Positions 11,061-21,264 of a DNA stretch of 64,000 nt are shown here, piece by piece. The position numbers and the translations under genes were made by a program. The DNA comes from Cordia subcordata (Eukaryota; Streptophyta; Magnoliopsida; Boraginales; Cordiaceae): assembly GCA_028554755.1 (NCBI GenBank), contig JAPTOF010000005.1, positions 2,628,501 to 2,692,500 of the forward strand, in the 5' to 3' direction. The notes under the pieces were generated by a model that saw only the letters and a list, made by a program, of their open reading frames with translations, made no database searches and was not told where the DNA came from. Position 1 is the first letter of the stretch, and every line of letters begins with the position of its first letter.

Positions 11061-11645
11061 AAGAGATAGGGGTCCTCCCAAAGAAATGCCTAACTTGTGC
11101 TAGGAACCTATCTTTTTCTTTCTTCTCCCAATGGGAAGGAAAGCACCCTGTGGCAAGGTAATTGACGAAATGAGCAAACCAAGGTGTGTGATGAGAGACG
11201 GAAAATGATCCGCTAACAAGGAGATGGATCATGAAAAGGAGATGGATCACTAGAAGACTCGCTAACAAGACGGGAAAAATGATCCGCAACTAAATTTTCT
11301 CTACCTTTCTTATCCCAGATTTCTATGTCAAACTCTTGAAGGAGGAGCAACCACCTAATCAAGCAGGGCTTAGATTCTTTCTTAGACAACAAATACTTCA
11401 ATGCCACATGATCGGTGTAGACAATCACCTTGGATCCTAGGATATATGACCTAAACTTGTCAAGGGAGAAGACTATTACTTGAAGCTCTTTTTCCATGGT
11501 GGTATAGTTCTTTTATGCTTCATCAAGAGTCTTACTAGCATAGTACACAACATGAGCACTTATCCTTTCTTTGACCTAAAACAGCTCCTATCGCATAATC
11601 GGATGCGTGACACATAACCTTAAATGGGAGACTGTAGTTAGGTGG
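11061..11645 (-). pseudogene. Athila RNase H and connecting region, broken
   Basis: RNase H degrades the RNA strand during cDNA synthesis. Visible signature: [19 protein letters not shown], then [14 protein letters not shown], then [20 protein letters not shown] (11213-11497). These match the central and distal parts of the Ty3/gypsy RNase H in order. The first part is found at 11500-11645 in another frame (HASDYAIGAVLGQR). The stretch after it, 11038-11289, is the connector to the integrase. A frame change between 11645 and 11497 and another near 11213 show decay. The order RT-RNH-IN identifies Ty3/gypsy rather than copia. Confidence 0.85.
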
Positions 11646-12530
11646 CTAGATAATTGGGGATGTAGACAATAAGGATTTAAGCATATTGAAAGCTCTAACA
11701 CATTCATCATCAAAGTCAAAAGGGACATCTTGTGCTAAGAGCCTAGATAAGGGACGTGCAATGTGACTAAAATCCTTAATGAATCTACGGTAGAATCCTG
11801 CATGCCCTAGAAAAGATCTAACATCCTTGACACACTTAGGAACAACCAATTTCTCAATCAATTCGACCTTAGCTGGGTCAACTTGAATACCACTAGATGA
11901 TACAACATGACCCAACACTATCACTCCTTGCACCATGAATTGGGATTTCTCTCAACTCAATACTAGATTCTTCTTCACACATCGGTCTAAGACTAAAGAG
12001 AGATGACTTAAGCACTTATCAAAGCTATCTCCAAAGACTAAAAAATCATCCATGAAAATCTCTAATTCCTCTCAATCATGTCACTAAAAATGGCCATCAT
12101 ACATCTCTGAAAAGTCGCTGGGGCATTACAAAGACTGAAGGGCATTATCCTATAAGCAAAAGTGCCATATGGACAAGTAAAGGTGGTCTTCTATTGGTCC
12201 TCAGGAAACATGGGGATCTGATTATAACCCGAATAGCCATCTAGAAAATAATAGTAGCTATGCCCAGCTACTCTAAGATTTGGTCTAGAAAAGGCAATGG
12301 GAAATGATCTTTCCTAGTTTTGGAGTTGAGCTTCCTATAATCAATACAAACTCTCCACCCCGTGGGAGTACATGTAGGGATAAGCTCTCCTCTCTCATTC
12401 TCAACAATAGTGATCCCGGACTTCTTAGGGATAACTTGGATTGGGCTAACTTACTCACTATTGGAGATCGGATAAATAATGCCTGCATCTAAAAGCTTAA
12501 TGATCTCTATCTTAACTACTTCGGTCATGT
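11646..12530 (-). pseudogene. Athila reverse transcriptase, broken
   Basis: RT makes cDNA from element RNA. On minus the fingers segment reads GWRVCIDYRKLNSKTRKDHF followed by PLPFLDQILE (about 12270-12370). The catalytic block is FMDDFLVFGDSFDK; its FMDD lies at 12045-12056. The thumb region VLGHVVSSSGIQVDPAKVE and FLGHAGFYRRFIKDFS follows (11760-11930). These are conserved RT motifs with the F/YxDD catalytic pair kept. Stops and at least two frameshifts lie between them. The best single open frame is 11646-11936. Confidence 0.9.
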
Positions 12531-14127
12531 GTAGGTTTTGCCTCCTTTGCATCTCCCTAGAAGGAATGGCTCTATCATCAAGGTGAATACGATGATGCAT
12601 GCAAACCGAAGGGTTTATACCTCTCAAATCATCAATTTTCCACCCTATAGCCTTCCTATGCTTCCTAAGGACCTTTAAGAGATGCTCCTCATGCTCAATA
12701 GAAAGATCAGAAGTTATGATGACCGGAAGGGTCTCACTAGGGCCTAGGAATGCATACTTCAAATGATCAGGAAGGGGTTTGAGCTCTAAAGAAAGGCTAA
12801 GCTTAACCAAGGGGGACTTAACCTCAACATCATCAATGGGGACATCACTAGAAATAAGACTAGAAGGATTGACCTCAAGTGACTTACTAGTCAAATGGCT
12901 CTCAATCACGGAAGTAAAAGTTACACATTTCTGCTCTAAGGTCTCTAAATCAAAACTAGACATCAATTCCTCAAATTTCCTCAATTCTTCTCCATCGGTC
13001 ATAGTCTTCTCTATAAGATCCTCAACACAAGAATTAATCACATCTACCCTAAAGCACTCTTCTCCATCCTCTCCTCCTATACTAACCCTATTCACCGCTT
13101 TGGCAACCTTCATAGTGGATCTCAAATTCCCAAATTTCATCTCTAATAACCCCGACCTACAATGGATAATAGCATCTACTGTGGTAAGAAAGGGACGACC
13201 TAGAAGAATGGGTGTAGAATGTCTATAGTCATGTCCCAAATCCATATCTAATACTATGAAGTCAACGGGGTACACAAACTCACCCACTTGGACCATAACA
13301 TCCTCTATCACACCCCTAGGTCTACGCTCAAATCTATCGGCTAGCTGAAAAGTAACATGTGTAGGAGACAACTCACCTAGACCTAGCTACTGATAGATGA
13401 AGTAGGGAATGAGATTCACACTAGATCCTAAATCTAACAAGGCATGATCAATCTGGGTCTCATGGATCCTACAAGGAATAGTGAAGGCTCAAGGGTCACT
13501 CATCTTGGATGGAAGGCCCAAAGTACAAATACTCACCTTCTTTATAAGCCTCACCTTCTTAGGAATGTTCGATAACCTATGTTTCCTTGTATAAAGATCT
13601 TTAAAGAATTTAGAATAAGAGGGGATGGAAAGGATCACATCTATGAAAGAAAGATTGATCTTAAGGTCCTTAAGATGCTCTAAAACCTTGAAGAACCTAG
13701 AATCCTCACTAGGTGTAGGCCTCTCTAAGGCGGATAGAAAAGGAACTCCAGGCTCAACACCTCTAGACACATGGGACTCATCAATAGACTTCTTTCCCTC
13801 CCGATGTGGGCGAGAAGTACTACTTTCTCCATAGTCTCTAATGGGCTCCTCTCTTTCAACAGGACCCTCTCTAGGATTTCCTTCAATAGGGCTACAATGT
13901 GGTGCTCTAGACTTGCAAAGACCACTAGGTGCAGGCACTGCAAAGTCAATTCCTACTCTATTATCCACTACCCGACCGCTCCTAAGAGTGGTGATGGCCT
14001 TAGCCTGGTCTTGAAGGGGATAAGTGGTATCGGTGGAGGAACAAGACTGGACTCTAGAGTTTACCTCCGGCTGAGAAGGCAATTTCCCGGGGTCTCTAGC
14101 ATTCAACTGACTAGCAATCTGTCCTAA
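12451..14127 (-). pseudogene. Athila protease with flanking linkers, broken
   Basis: A long frame (12451-13371) and its upstream in-frame neighbours (13489-14106) cover the gag-protease linker, the aspartic protease and the protease-RT linker. The protease matures the polyprotein. Its active-site motif is DLGSSVNLIPY near 13400-13440 (the usual form is D-S/T-G, with Leu in Athila); PILLGRPFL follows near 13190-13210. A stop falls just after the active-site strand. The protease-RT linker ends with HRKAIGWKIDDLRGINPSVC and EMQRRQNLHM, typical of Athila just before RT. A related, better spaced copy of this same segment lies on + at 62108-63337. No gene overlaps. Confidence 0.87.
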
Positions 14128-15646
14128 CTATGCCTCAAACCTAGTCATCTGCTGCCTATAGCTAGCCATTTTTTGCCTATTGTCAGCTAACTCCTGCTGC
14201 TGACTAGCTAATGCCTGCTGTTGATTCTGAATAAATTGCATTAACTTCATCACATCATTACTAAGAGTCTGGCTATTAGAGGGAGCAGGTAAAGCCTGAG
14301 GTTGAGGAGCACTAGTGAGACGGGGCTGATTCACATGATAGAAACCTGGGGGATATTGAGGACGGGGTTGCTGCTGAGGTGGAACCTGCGGATGTGAACT
14401 AGACTCATGCTGACCTATCTCCAAGAAAATTTTGGGTTGTCCCTCCAACCCAGATTGTATGTGTTCGAGTATGGATTATACTCACGAGAATAACCTTGTG
14501 TGGCACACACTTGCTCTTTCATGAATTCAGGAAATTGAGATGCTAAAGGGCATGCTATGGTCTCATGAGATGATTCGGAACATAATGCACAAACTTCAAC
14601 AACTAATGGAGTGGAGGAAGAACCTATAGAACTAGTCTTATGACTTTGGGCTGAAAGAGATAAAGAAATAAATTGATCTAGCTTATTCGTCAAAGCCTCA
14701 ACTTTAGCGGGTAAATCTAAAGAAACTCCAACCTCACTAACACTTCTCTTGTTGCTTCCCCGACTAGACCTCTCAATGGCAAAATTTTGAAAAGAATTTT
14801 CAGCCATCATTTCTATTTTCTCCCATGCCTCGGTCGGTCTTAAAAGATAAAAGCCACCACCGGAGGCAGCATTGGCCATCATCCTATCTTGTTCATTTAA
14901 GCCTCGAAAGAAGTATTGCATTAGGTCATGATTGTCGTACCCGTGGTGTAGACATTGTCTAAGAAGATCCTTGAACCTCTCCTAAGCCTCATGAAAAAAT
15001 TCTAGGTCATGTTGGGAGAAAGTCATAATGGCGGTCCTAAGGTCGGCCGTCTTGGCCATGGGATAAAATTTTTGAAAGAACTTAGATTGAAGCTCAGCCC
15101 ATGTAGTAATACAACCATTAGGTAAGGAATGCAACCAAGTCCTAGCCTTGTCCTTAAGGGAGAAAGGAAACAATCTTAGACATATGACCTCTTGAGAGAT
15201 ATTGGGGACATGGAGAGTGGAACTCATCTCAACAAAATCAGTGATATGATCTAGAGGACTCTTATTGCTTCTCCCATAGAAGGAGGGAAGCATGGCCAAC
15301 ATATTAGGCTTAATCTCGAAGTTCAACTCCCTCAAACCTGGAATTTGAATAGCCAAATTAGGCTCAAAGGCTTCGGGGAGAAAGAATTGCCTAAGAGTGG
15401 GTTTCTCATCTATGGGTGGATCCGGTCTATGGGGCTCTCGTCTAAAATGTCTTGGGCTTGATGCCCAAGGTGATCATGAGGCAGAATGGGATTCATTGAG
15501 GGATTGGGAGGATTAGGAGGAAGGTTGGGGTCGGCCATCTCTTCAAGAAGATCTCCTAAATTCCTAAAATATCTAGCAATTCTATCGGGTTCTAGATTAA
15601 GAGGAACTAGGGGATTTCTAAGGGATCTCCTACCAAGCATGCACAA
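14128..15646 (-). pseudogene. Athila gag, broken
   Basis: Gag forms the virus-like particle and binds element RNA. Reading minus: an N-terminal part (15410-15646) with PLVPLNLEPDRIARYF, then the retrotransposon gag core (14982-15356) with KDKARTWLHSLPNGCITTW and FFQKFYP, then 14415-14921, with a CCHC zinc knuckle CALCSESSHETIAC (C-x2-C-x4-H-x4-C) at about 14545-14590. A Gln/Pro-rich tail (14128-14448) precedes the protease linker. One stop interrupts the core near 14982 and frame changes occur near 15400 and 14430. The start near 15646 is the first Met after the leader; the real one may differ. Confidence 0.9.
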
Positions 15647-15896
15647 ACTATCCTAACTCCGGCCACTTCAACCCCCGAAAACTTCAATATTCCTAAAACT
15701 ATAGCAAATAAACCACAATCCTAGAAAGTCTACTAAAACTAAAGACAAAAGTTGAAATAGATAAATAAAAATTAAAGCAAGATAATATGAACAATAAACA
15801 AGATAAGCAAAAACTAAACAAACTATAAAGGAAAGCAAGAAAAACAAATAAAGCAACTACCAAAACACACAAGCAAAGAATGCAAATCACCGTGCC
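15647..15896 (-). other. 5' untranslated leader of the Athila element
   Basis: Between PBS and gag, AT-rich and of low complexity. Hydrophobic short ORFs here are AT-composition artefacts. Confidence 0.5.
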
Positions 15897-15914
15897 TCCC
15901 CGTCAACGGCGCCA
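15897..15914 (-). other. Primer-binding site, tRNA-Asp type
   Basis: On minus TGGCGCCGTTGACGGGGA, 6 nt inside the 5' LTR. It differs at one position from TGGCGCCGTTGCCGGGGA, the complement of the tRNA-Asp 3' end used by Athila elements. Confidence 0.9.
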
Positions 15915-15920
15915 AGAACT

Positions 15921-17814
15921 TGATATATGTCTTTGAGTGCAAGCTCTAAAGACCTGCAAGTGCACGGATCGATGCAGTGCAGTGTGTGCGAGAACGGGTG
16001 TCGAACCACTGGGAGGCTATGTTGTGAGATGGATTCTACGTGTGTGTTCTAAAATGTACCTAAAAATAAGAAATCTAAACTATCTATTTTTTGGGATTTT
16101 GGATTTTTAGTGATCAGGAGCTCAAACTAAAATGAATTAAATTAAATTAAGGGAATGGAAAGTGGGAAACAAATTAATCTAGAAGGACTAACAAATGGAA
16201 AGGGGTTAGGGTGACTTCAACTTATGAATTGGTGATTCTATACTCAAATGCTATGGGATTAAAGAATGATGGCTTATTTTAGTGATTGCTCTTAACTAAT
16301 CGGCTAAATTAGTGTCTTAATTTCCCCTAGGACTCAATGCGGGTACGTCCCTAGTCGGCGCCTTCTAGAGCTACGACGTGGTCCTTATGACTTAGGGCCT
16401 TAAGAGTGAACTAACTAGCTTCCTCGGTGACTTAGAATGAACCTGCCCTAGTACCTAAATCATTAGCTGGATTTAAAGCCAAGACCTAGTGTCGCTAAGG
16501 TTGACTAATCCTATCCTGAAACCTATTGGCTGGATTTAAAGCCAAAGGAAACTTGGCCTAGGCTACCCTTAAATTATGCATTGTCATTCTAAGGTCATAA
16601 TAGCAGGATTTAACCTATTAATGCATTCATACATGTTCTAAGCCAAGGTGTTCGCAAATAAAGGGACCTATTCGACTACCAAACATCGTCATGCTCGGAT
16701 TACACCATTAGAAGCACTTAACAACCAACATGTATGAGTTATTGAAGTCATATTCACAACTAAGTATGCAAATATACATATAGACATGAATATAAGCATT
16801 ACCCACTTCATAGCATCCACATATAAACACATAGACATGATTATAGCATGGATTAGATGTGTTTAGTAATAAATAGACTTCAATTTATACAAATGCTTCT
16901 CATTTAGGCATTTAATCAAACACTTAGACATGAATGAGAAAATAACCATTTGAACAAGAAAATCAAACATGTATATATTCAGTCATTTAATCCGATATCA
17001 TAAGAGTATATAGCTAACCCATTACATAAGCTAAATCACCCTATACAAGTCTACTCAATCATAATAAAAGATAGAATGAAAGAGAGTTTGTGAAGCTTCC
17101 CTTTCATCCTAGCTAATATTGTACAAAGCTCTTTATCAACTTGAATCCAAATGTTGAAACCCTCTAAATTCTCTTGCTCCAAAATGATGAAATGTGTGAA
17201 AGAGTGTGTGGGTGAAGACTAGGGTTAAGTGTGTATGTGTGTGATGGGTGTAAAGATCCTCCCCAGAATTATCAAAAGCTCTCCCCCAAAAGATCCCCCT
17301 TTTTAGTCTGAAAATCGGGTTTTTATATCGACTTTTCACAAACTGCCGGTCCACCTAGCCGGTCGACCGGCTTCTTCTCTTAGATCGACCGACTTTTTGG
17401 TGATGCTCTCTGGACTGGCCGGTTGGAGGGGTGGTCGTTCGGCTATTTTTGGCACCTCTCTGGAGTGGCTGATCGACCTTGCCGGTCGACCGGCTCCTTC
17501 TTCTTGGTCGTCCGGTTGGCTTCTTTCCTCCATTCTTTGTCTTTCCGGCCTGCGATCTTCTCCTTTTGACTCGTACATCTCCCATCTTTATTACCTATCA
17601 TCGCCCAATCTCGATCTTAATTCAAAGTTCACCTAAATCATTGAAAACAAGCAATTAGTGTAGCAATTTGTCTATTAAACTCGATATGTGCATTTGTTTA
17701 CGCTTAAGCCTATTCTTATCAAAAGTACTACACCAATGCATCTTTTTGAGCACTTAATATTTCTTAAACATAGGTAAATTACAATACAAACACACACAAA
17801 AACACAACACATCA
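15921..17814 (-). repeat. 5' LTR of the Athila element
   Basis: 1894 bp, TGAT...ATCA ends. It contains the T-arm-like GGTTCGACACC on minus (15997-16007), paired TTGGCT hairpins near 16460 and 16525, and the promoter region at 17320-17530. It is about 50 bp longer than the 3' LTR because of an extra promoter-box segment at 17371-17422. Confidence 0.92.
17320..17530 (-). promoter_or_regulatory. Athila LTR promoter: TATA box with CGGTCGACCGG palindromes upstream
   Basis: On minus TATAAAAA (17327-17320) is preceded within about 30-170 bp by GCCGGTCGACCGG (17358-17370), ATCGACCGAC, CTGGCCGG and a second GCCGGTCGACCGG (17481-17493). The same layout is found in the other LTR families listed in the findings. 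It would drive the genomic RNA of the element. Confidence 0.55.
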
Positions 17815-17819
17815 CTTGA
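17815..17819 (+). repeat. Target site duplication CTTGA, right copy
   Basis: Partner of 6618-6622. The empty-site sequence in the 5' LTR of the host element confirms the junction. Confidence 0.9.
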
Positions 17820-18418
17820 CGATAGGTAGCCAAATAGATTAGTTTAATTAATCTAATAATAGTGGTAACCAGGTCTCTTGTCTAAATGTATAATCTAAGC
17901 AATTGCCACAATAGAATCGACTTTTAGAATGAGGTCGTTCTAGAGCTATAATGCTACCTTTTGATAGACCCTACGAGCATCTCCAAAGGTTAGACCGTCT
18001 AATAGGTAAGATGATAGTCGAGAAATTCTTAAGGGGTTTAAACCATTATCAACACTGAAAGGAAGGATTAGGTTGTAAGGCAGTGGCAATGACCATAATA
18101 GGTTTATCAATACAGGTGAAAGTAACCTTTGCATCTAGGATTAGATTTGTAAGCCTAAATGGAGAAAACACCCTAGGCTAGGTCATTAAACTATTTAATT
18201 TCTTTTTTAATTGTCTTGCTTTATTATTAGTTCTTAATTTTTTTATTTTTTATTTAATTTTAATTAAAAAACCCTCATCTTTCTTATTTTTCACTTGTTC
18301 TCCTATTTTAGCATAAAAATTATATTTTATAAACAAATCCCTGTAGGTTCGACCTTCTGGCCACTATCGCAAATAGTGAGAGTAAGAATTTTATTTTTGG
18401 TAGATTCGGCACCTATCA
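17820..18418 (+). repeat. 3' LTR of the Athila derivative, second part
   Basis: Continues the LTR after the nested insertion and is collinear with 1788-2386. It includes CCCTGTAGGTTCGACC (18339-18354) and ends in CACCTATCA. Confidence 0.8.
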
Positions 18419-18423
18419 AAATT

Positions 18424-19655
18424 TTGTCAAAAATCTTGGAGAAAAAGAAGGCTTTGAGCTACAATCAAGGGAGAAGCATCTAACTCTATTTTCTAGCTTT
18501 AACAAATATACTTCAATTGATTGTAAGCTTAATTTCAGATTTAATTCATTTATTTGATATGCTGAGTTAGCTTTCGAAACCTAGGGTTGATTGTATATTG
18601 TAAATAGGATTAGGGCTTTGGATTCTTGTTTAGTGTATATTTATGGCTTGAGTACATGCTCTAATTTTGCTTACTTTAATGACTTTAAATTCTTATGTCT
18701 ATATGTTTATTTATTTGTCTACATGAGAGAGCATGCATCTTAATACATGTTGGTTATAGAATGCTTTTATGACTTTATTCAAGCTTGTCTATAAGTTTGT
18801 ATGAATTTCTACAAGAGAGCATGTGTTATTTTGAGCTTGAATATTTATACCCGTTTCATGTGATGTTTGATAGATGGTTCATAACTTATGATTACACTTA
18901 ATTGTGTCTTCTTTAGCTTTAAATTTAGCTAATAGGTCTCTGATTTAGGTTAATCGACCTCAAATAACCTAGATCTTAGCTTTAAATCTAGCTAATGGTT
19001 TAGATATCAACGTTAGATTCAATTAATATCACTAAAGGACCTAACTAACTAAGCCTAAAAACCCTAGGTCATAAGGACCACGCTATACTCTAGGAAGGAT
19101 CCATTTAGGGATAAACCTACACCGCGTCCTAAAGGATAATAAAGTTAGTTAGTGAGATTTGTCGAAAGAACTTAGTTAATTGTGCCCAAAAACTATAATT
19201 AGCTTGGAAAATCCTATACTACAAAGAGTTGACGCTTGAGGATGTGCATCCATCTTCAATTAGAAGATAATAAGGTTAATTAGCTAAGGTCCTTAATAGA
19301 GTAATCTAAGCCATAGATAAACCCAAATCATGGCCATAGTCTAAACCCATTTGCAATAGGAAATCACCCTGGTTGTCCCTAATCTTCGAATCCCCGTTTG
19401 TATGTCCTGAGTTAGGTTATAGTTCCTCCATTAGTTTAGGATAGTTTAGGTTTTATTTCCCGTTTTCTCGAGCTCCCTTCCATCCTAAAGGAAGCGCACA
19501 CACGCACGTAGCTAGTTGTAGGCACACTTGCATGTAGAGGCCAAACTAAGAAGCCTCTCTATAGAGACAATGCCCATATGCACATGCTATACTAGACATG
19601 ATCTGTATGCTTCTAGGTTAAGACTTGGTTGTAATTTGTGCTCATTTTTGCATAC
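18424..19655 (+). repeat. LTR remnant, family C
   Basis: The downstream part resembles the reverse complement of 38163-39180: AGCTTTAAATCTAGCTAATGG hairpins (18903, 18975), the CATAAGGACCACGC block (19071), and near 19545-19605 an AGAAGCCTCTC..TAGAGACAATGCCCAT segment. It abuts copia RT sequence at about 19656 without a PBS or a terminal CA, so it is truncated there. The Athila derivative is inserted at its left side. Confidence 0.6.
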
Positions 19656-20158
19656 CAACCACTTTACATCAGATGTTAAAAGTGCTTTTCTAAATGGTTT
19701 TATTGAAGAGGAGATATATGTTGAGCAACCTCCTAGATTTGAAGATTCTTTCTTTCCAAATCATGTTTACAAACTTGAAAAAGCTTTATATGGTTTAAAA
19801 CAAGCCCTAAGGGCTTAGTATGATAGGCTTAGTGGTTTTCTTGTTGAAAATGATTTTGAAAGAGAAAAATTGGATTCTATTTTGTTCATTAAAAGGGATA
19901 AAAATAATATTTTGCTTGTGTAAATCTATGTGGATGACATGATATTCAGTGGCACTAGTGTTGCTTTGTGTGAAAGTTTTGCTAAGTGTATGAATAAGGA
20001 GTTTGAGATGAGTATGAAGGACGAATTGATGTTTTTCCTTGGACTCCAAATCCAACAAACAATGGAAGGCATATATATCAACCAAGCCAAGTGTACAAAG
20101 GAGATAATCAAGAAGTTTGGGCTTGAGGATGCTAAAGAAATCAAAACCCAATGAGTCC
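19656..20158 (+). pseudogene. Copia (SIRE-type) reverse transcriptase fragment
   Basis: The fragment opens with [20 protein letters not shown], followed by [16 protein letters not shown]; a stop replaces the Trp expected next. Then IYVDDMIFSG contains the catalytic YVDD at 19927-19938, followed by FEMSMKDELMFFLGLQI and the IKKFGLEDAK region. These are Ty1/copia RT motifs, distinct from the Ty3 type. Stops at 19816-19818 and 19921-19923 lie in the same frame, and a frame change follows at about 20155. The sequence starts in mid-RT at the junction with the family C remnant. Confidence 0.92.
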
Positions 20159-20790
20159 CTCAACCAAACTTAACATGAATGATAAGGGTAAACCCGTAGA
20201 TGAGAAGAAATATTGAGGTATGATTGGTAGCTTACTCTATTTAACCGATTCTAGGCTGGTTATATTGTTTGCCATGTGCTTATGTGCTAGATTCCAATCT
20301 AATCCTAAGGAATCACATCTAGTTGACGTAAAACGAATCATTAGATATCTTAAAGAAACTAGTAACCTAGGACTTTGGTATGCTAAAGGAACTTCATTTG
20401 ACTTATGTGGTTTTTCCTATACCCATTTTGTGGGTTGTAAGGTAGACCATAAGAGTACTAGTGGTACTTGTCCATTCCTTGGTCATTCTTCAGTGTCTTG
20501 GTTTAGTAGAATGCAAAATAGTGTAACTATATCTACTATCGAGGCCAAATATATTGTAACCGAGAGTTCTGTGGTCTAACTTAACTGATTATGGTTTTCA
20601 TTATAATCATGAGCCTAGCTATTATGATAACACTAATGCCATTAATCTTATTAAGAATCCTATTCAACATTTTAGGACCAAATATATTGAGATTAGGCAT
20701 CATTTTATTAAAGATCATGTGCAAAAAGGTGACATTGTACTTGAATTTATAGACACATTGTATCAAGTTGCCATATTTTCATAAAACCAT
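20159..20790 (+). pseudogene. Copia (SIRE-type) RNase H fragment
   Basis: Starts with MIGSLLYLTDSRLVILFAMC (20220 on), then RIIRYLKETSNLGLWY, KSTSGTCPFLGHSSVSWFS and STIEAKYIV, which are hallmark copia RNase H motifs. After a frame change near 20580 comes HFRTKYIEIRHHFIKDHVQK, typical of the SIRE pol C-terminus. The usual SIRE ending with a tail on the ADIFTKPLP theme is visible only in damaged form (QVAIFS, then stop). Not functional. Confidence 0.9.
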
Positions 20791-21264
20791 TGCATAAGGA
20801 TCAATTTTGCAAAATTAGGAGAGAAATTTGTGCAGTTAAATTGAATTTTTCTTGATGAATTTTAAGGATTTTAGCTTAAAATGACTTTGGAAAAGGATTT
20901 GATATGCAACAATTGGATTTTCGTACACTTTGGGCCAACTGGTCACATCAATAGGTTAACCGACTAGCATAAATAGGTGACCAGCAGTGACAGAGTTTAG
21001 AAGCTAACTCTCTGCCCCTACCGGTCGCGTTAACAGGCGCCCTATAGGCATATCGATCGATCGGCTCATGCCGGACAAGTCATTTAAAAGTCAAATTTTG
21101 GCCTTCAATACCTATTTTCTCCTAAATTTTCTTAAACCCTAACCCTTTTTCCTGTTAAACCCAAATCATAAACACCCTTTTTTCAAGCAAAATCTCTCAA
21201 AAATTTCTCCATAATCACACTACCCACTTCACAAATATCATTCTAACATCAAAAATTTTCAAAA
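20791..21264 (+). promoter_or_regulatory. Pol to env-like spacer with U3-like CGGTCG boxes
   Basis: About 470 bp. 20935-21075 has CAACTGGTCAC, ACCGACTAGC, TACCGGTCGCG and ATCGATCGATCGGC boxes, then CATTTAAAAG at 21081-21090. This resembles the 25580-25860 promoter part of the 3' LTR. A leader-like AC-rich stretch follows, ending at the ATG at 21265. It could be an internal promoter for the env-like ORF. Confidence 0.35.

Larger units (their letters stand above)
6623..17814 (-). mobile_element. Athila-lineage Ty3/gypsy retrotransposon, near complete, coding region decayed
   Basis: An 11,192-bp element with LTRs 6623-8466 and 15921-17814, termini TGAT...ATCA, and target duplication CTTGA. On the minus strand the order is 5' LTR, tRNA-Asp PBS, gag with zinc knuckle, protease, RT, RNase H, integrase, post-pol box, a 1.4 kb non-coding tail with two hairpin/purine tracts, and 3' LTR. 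This is the Athila order, but no env-like ORF is visible between integrase and the 3' LTR. Several frameshifts and stops disrupt the polyprotein, so the copy is not autonomous now. The LTRs are recognisably similar base by base, with many C/T and G/A differences. Confidence 0.93.
1118..18418 (+). mobile_element. Non-autonomous Athila-like retrotransposon (LARD-like), gag-pol deleted, interrupted by a second element
   Basis: Two diverged LTR copies in direct orientation bound this element (1118-2386, and 5919-6622 plus 17820-18418). Termini are of the TGAT...ATCA type. A candidate 5-bp target duplication AAATT is present on both sides, with the first T of the left LTR apparently merged into it. 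The internal region of about 3.5 kb has a gag N-terminal remnant, then directly the box normally found after pol, then env-like debris, a hairpin with a purine tract, and a PPT. Almost all gag and pol sequence is missing, so movement in trans would have been needed. The 11.2 kb element inside its 3' LTR is younger. Confidence 0.75.

Noticed and set aside
12779..13228. Plus-strand open frame of 149 codons
   Set aside because: Shadow of the Athila protease/linker frame on the opposite strand, which has clear family motifs.
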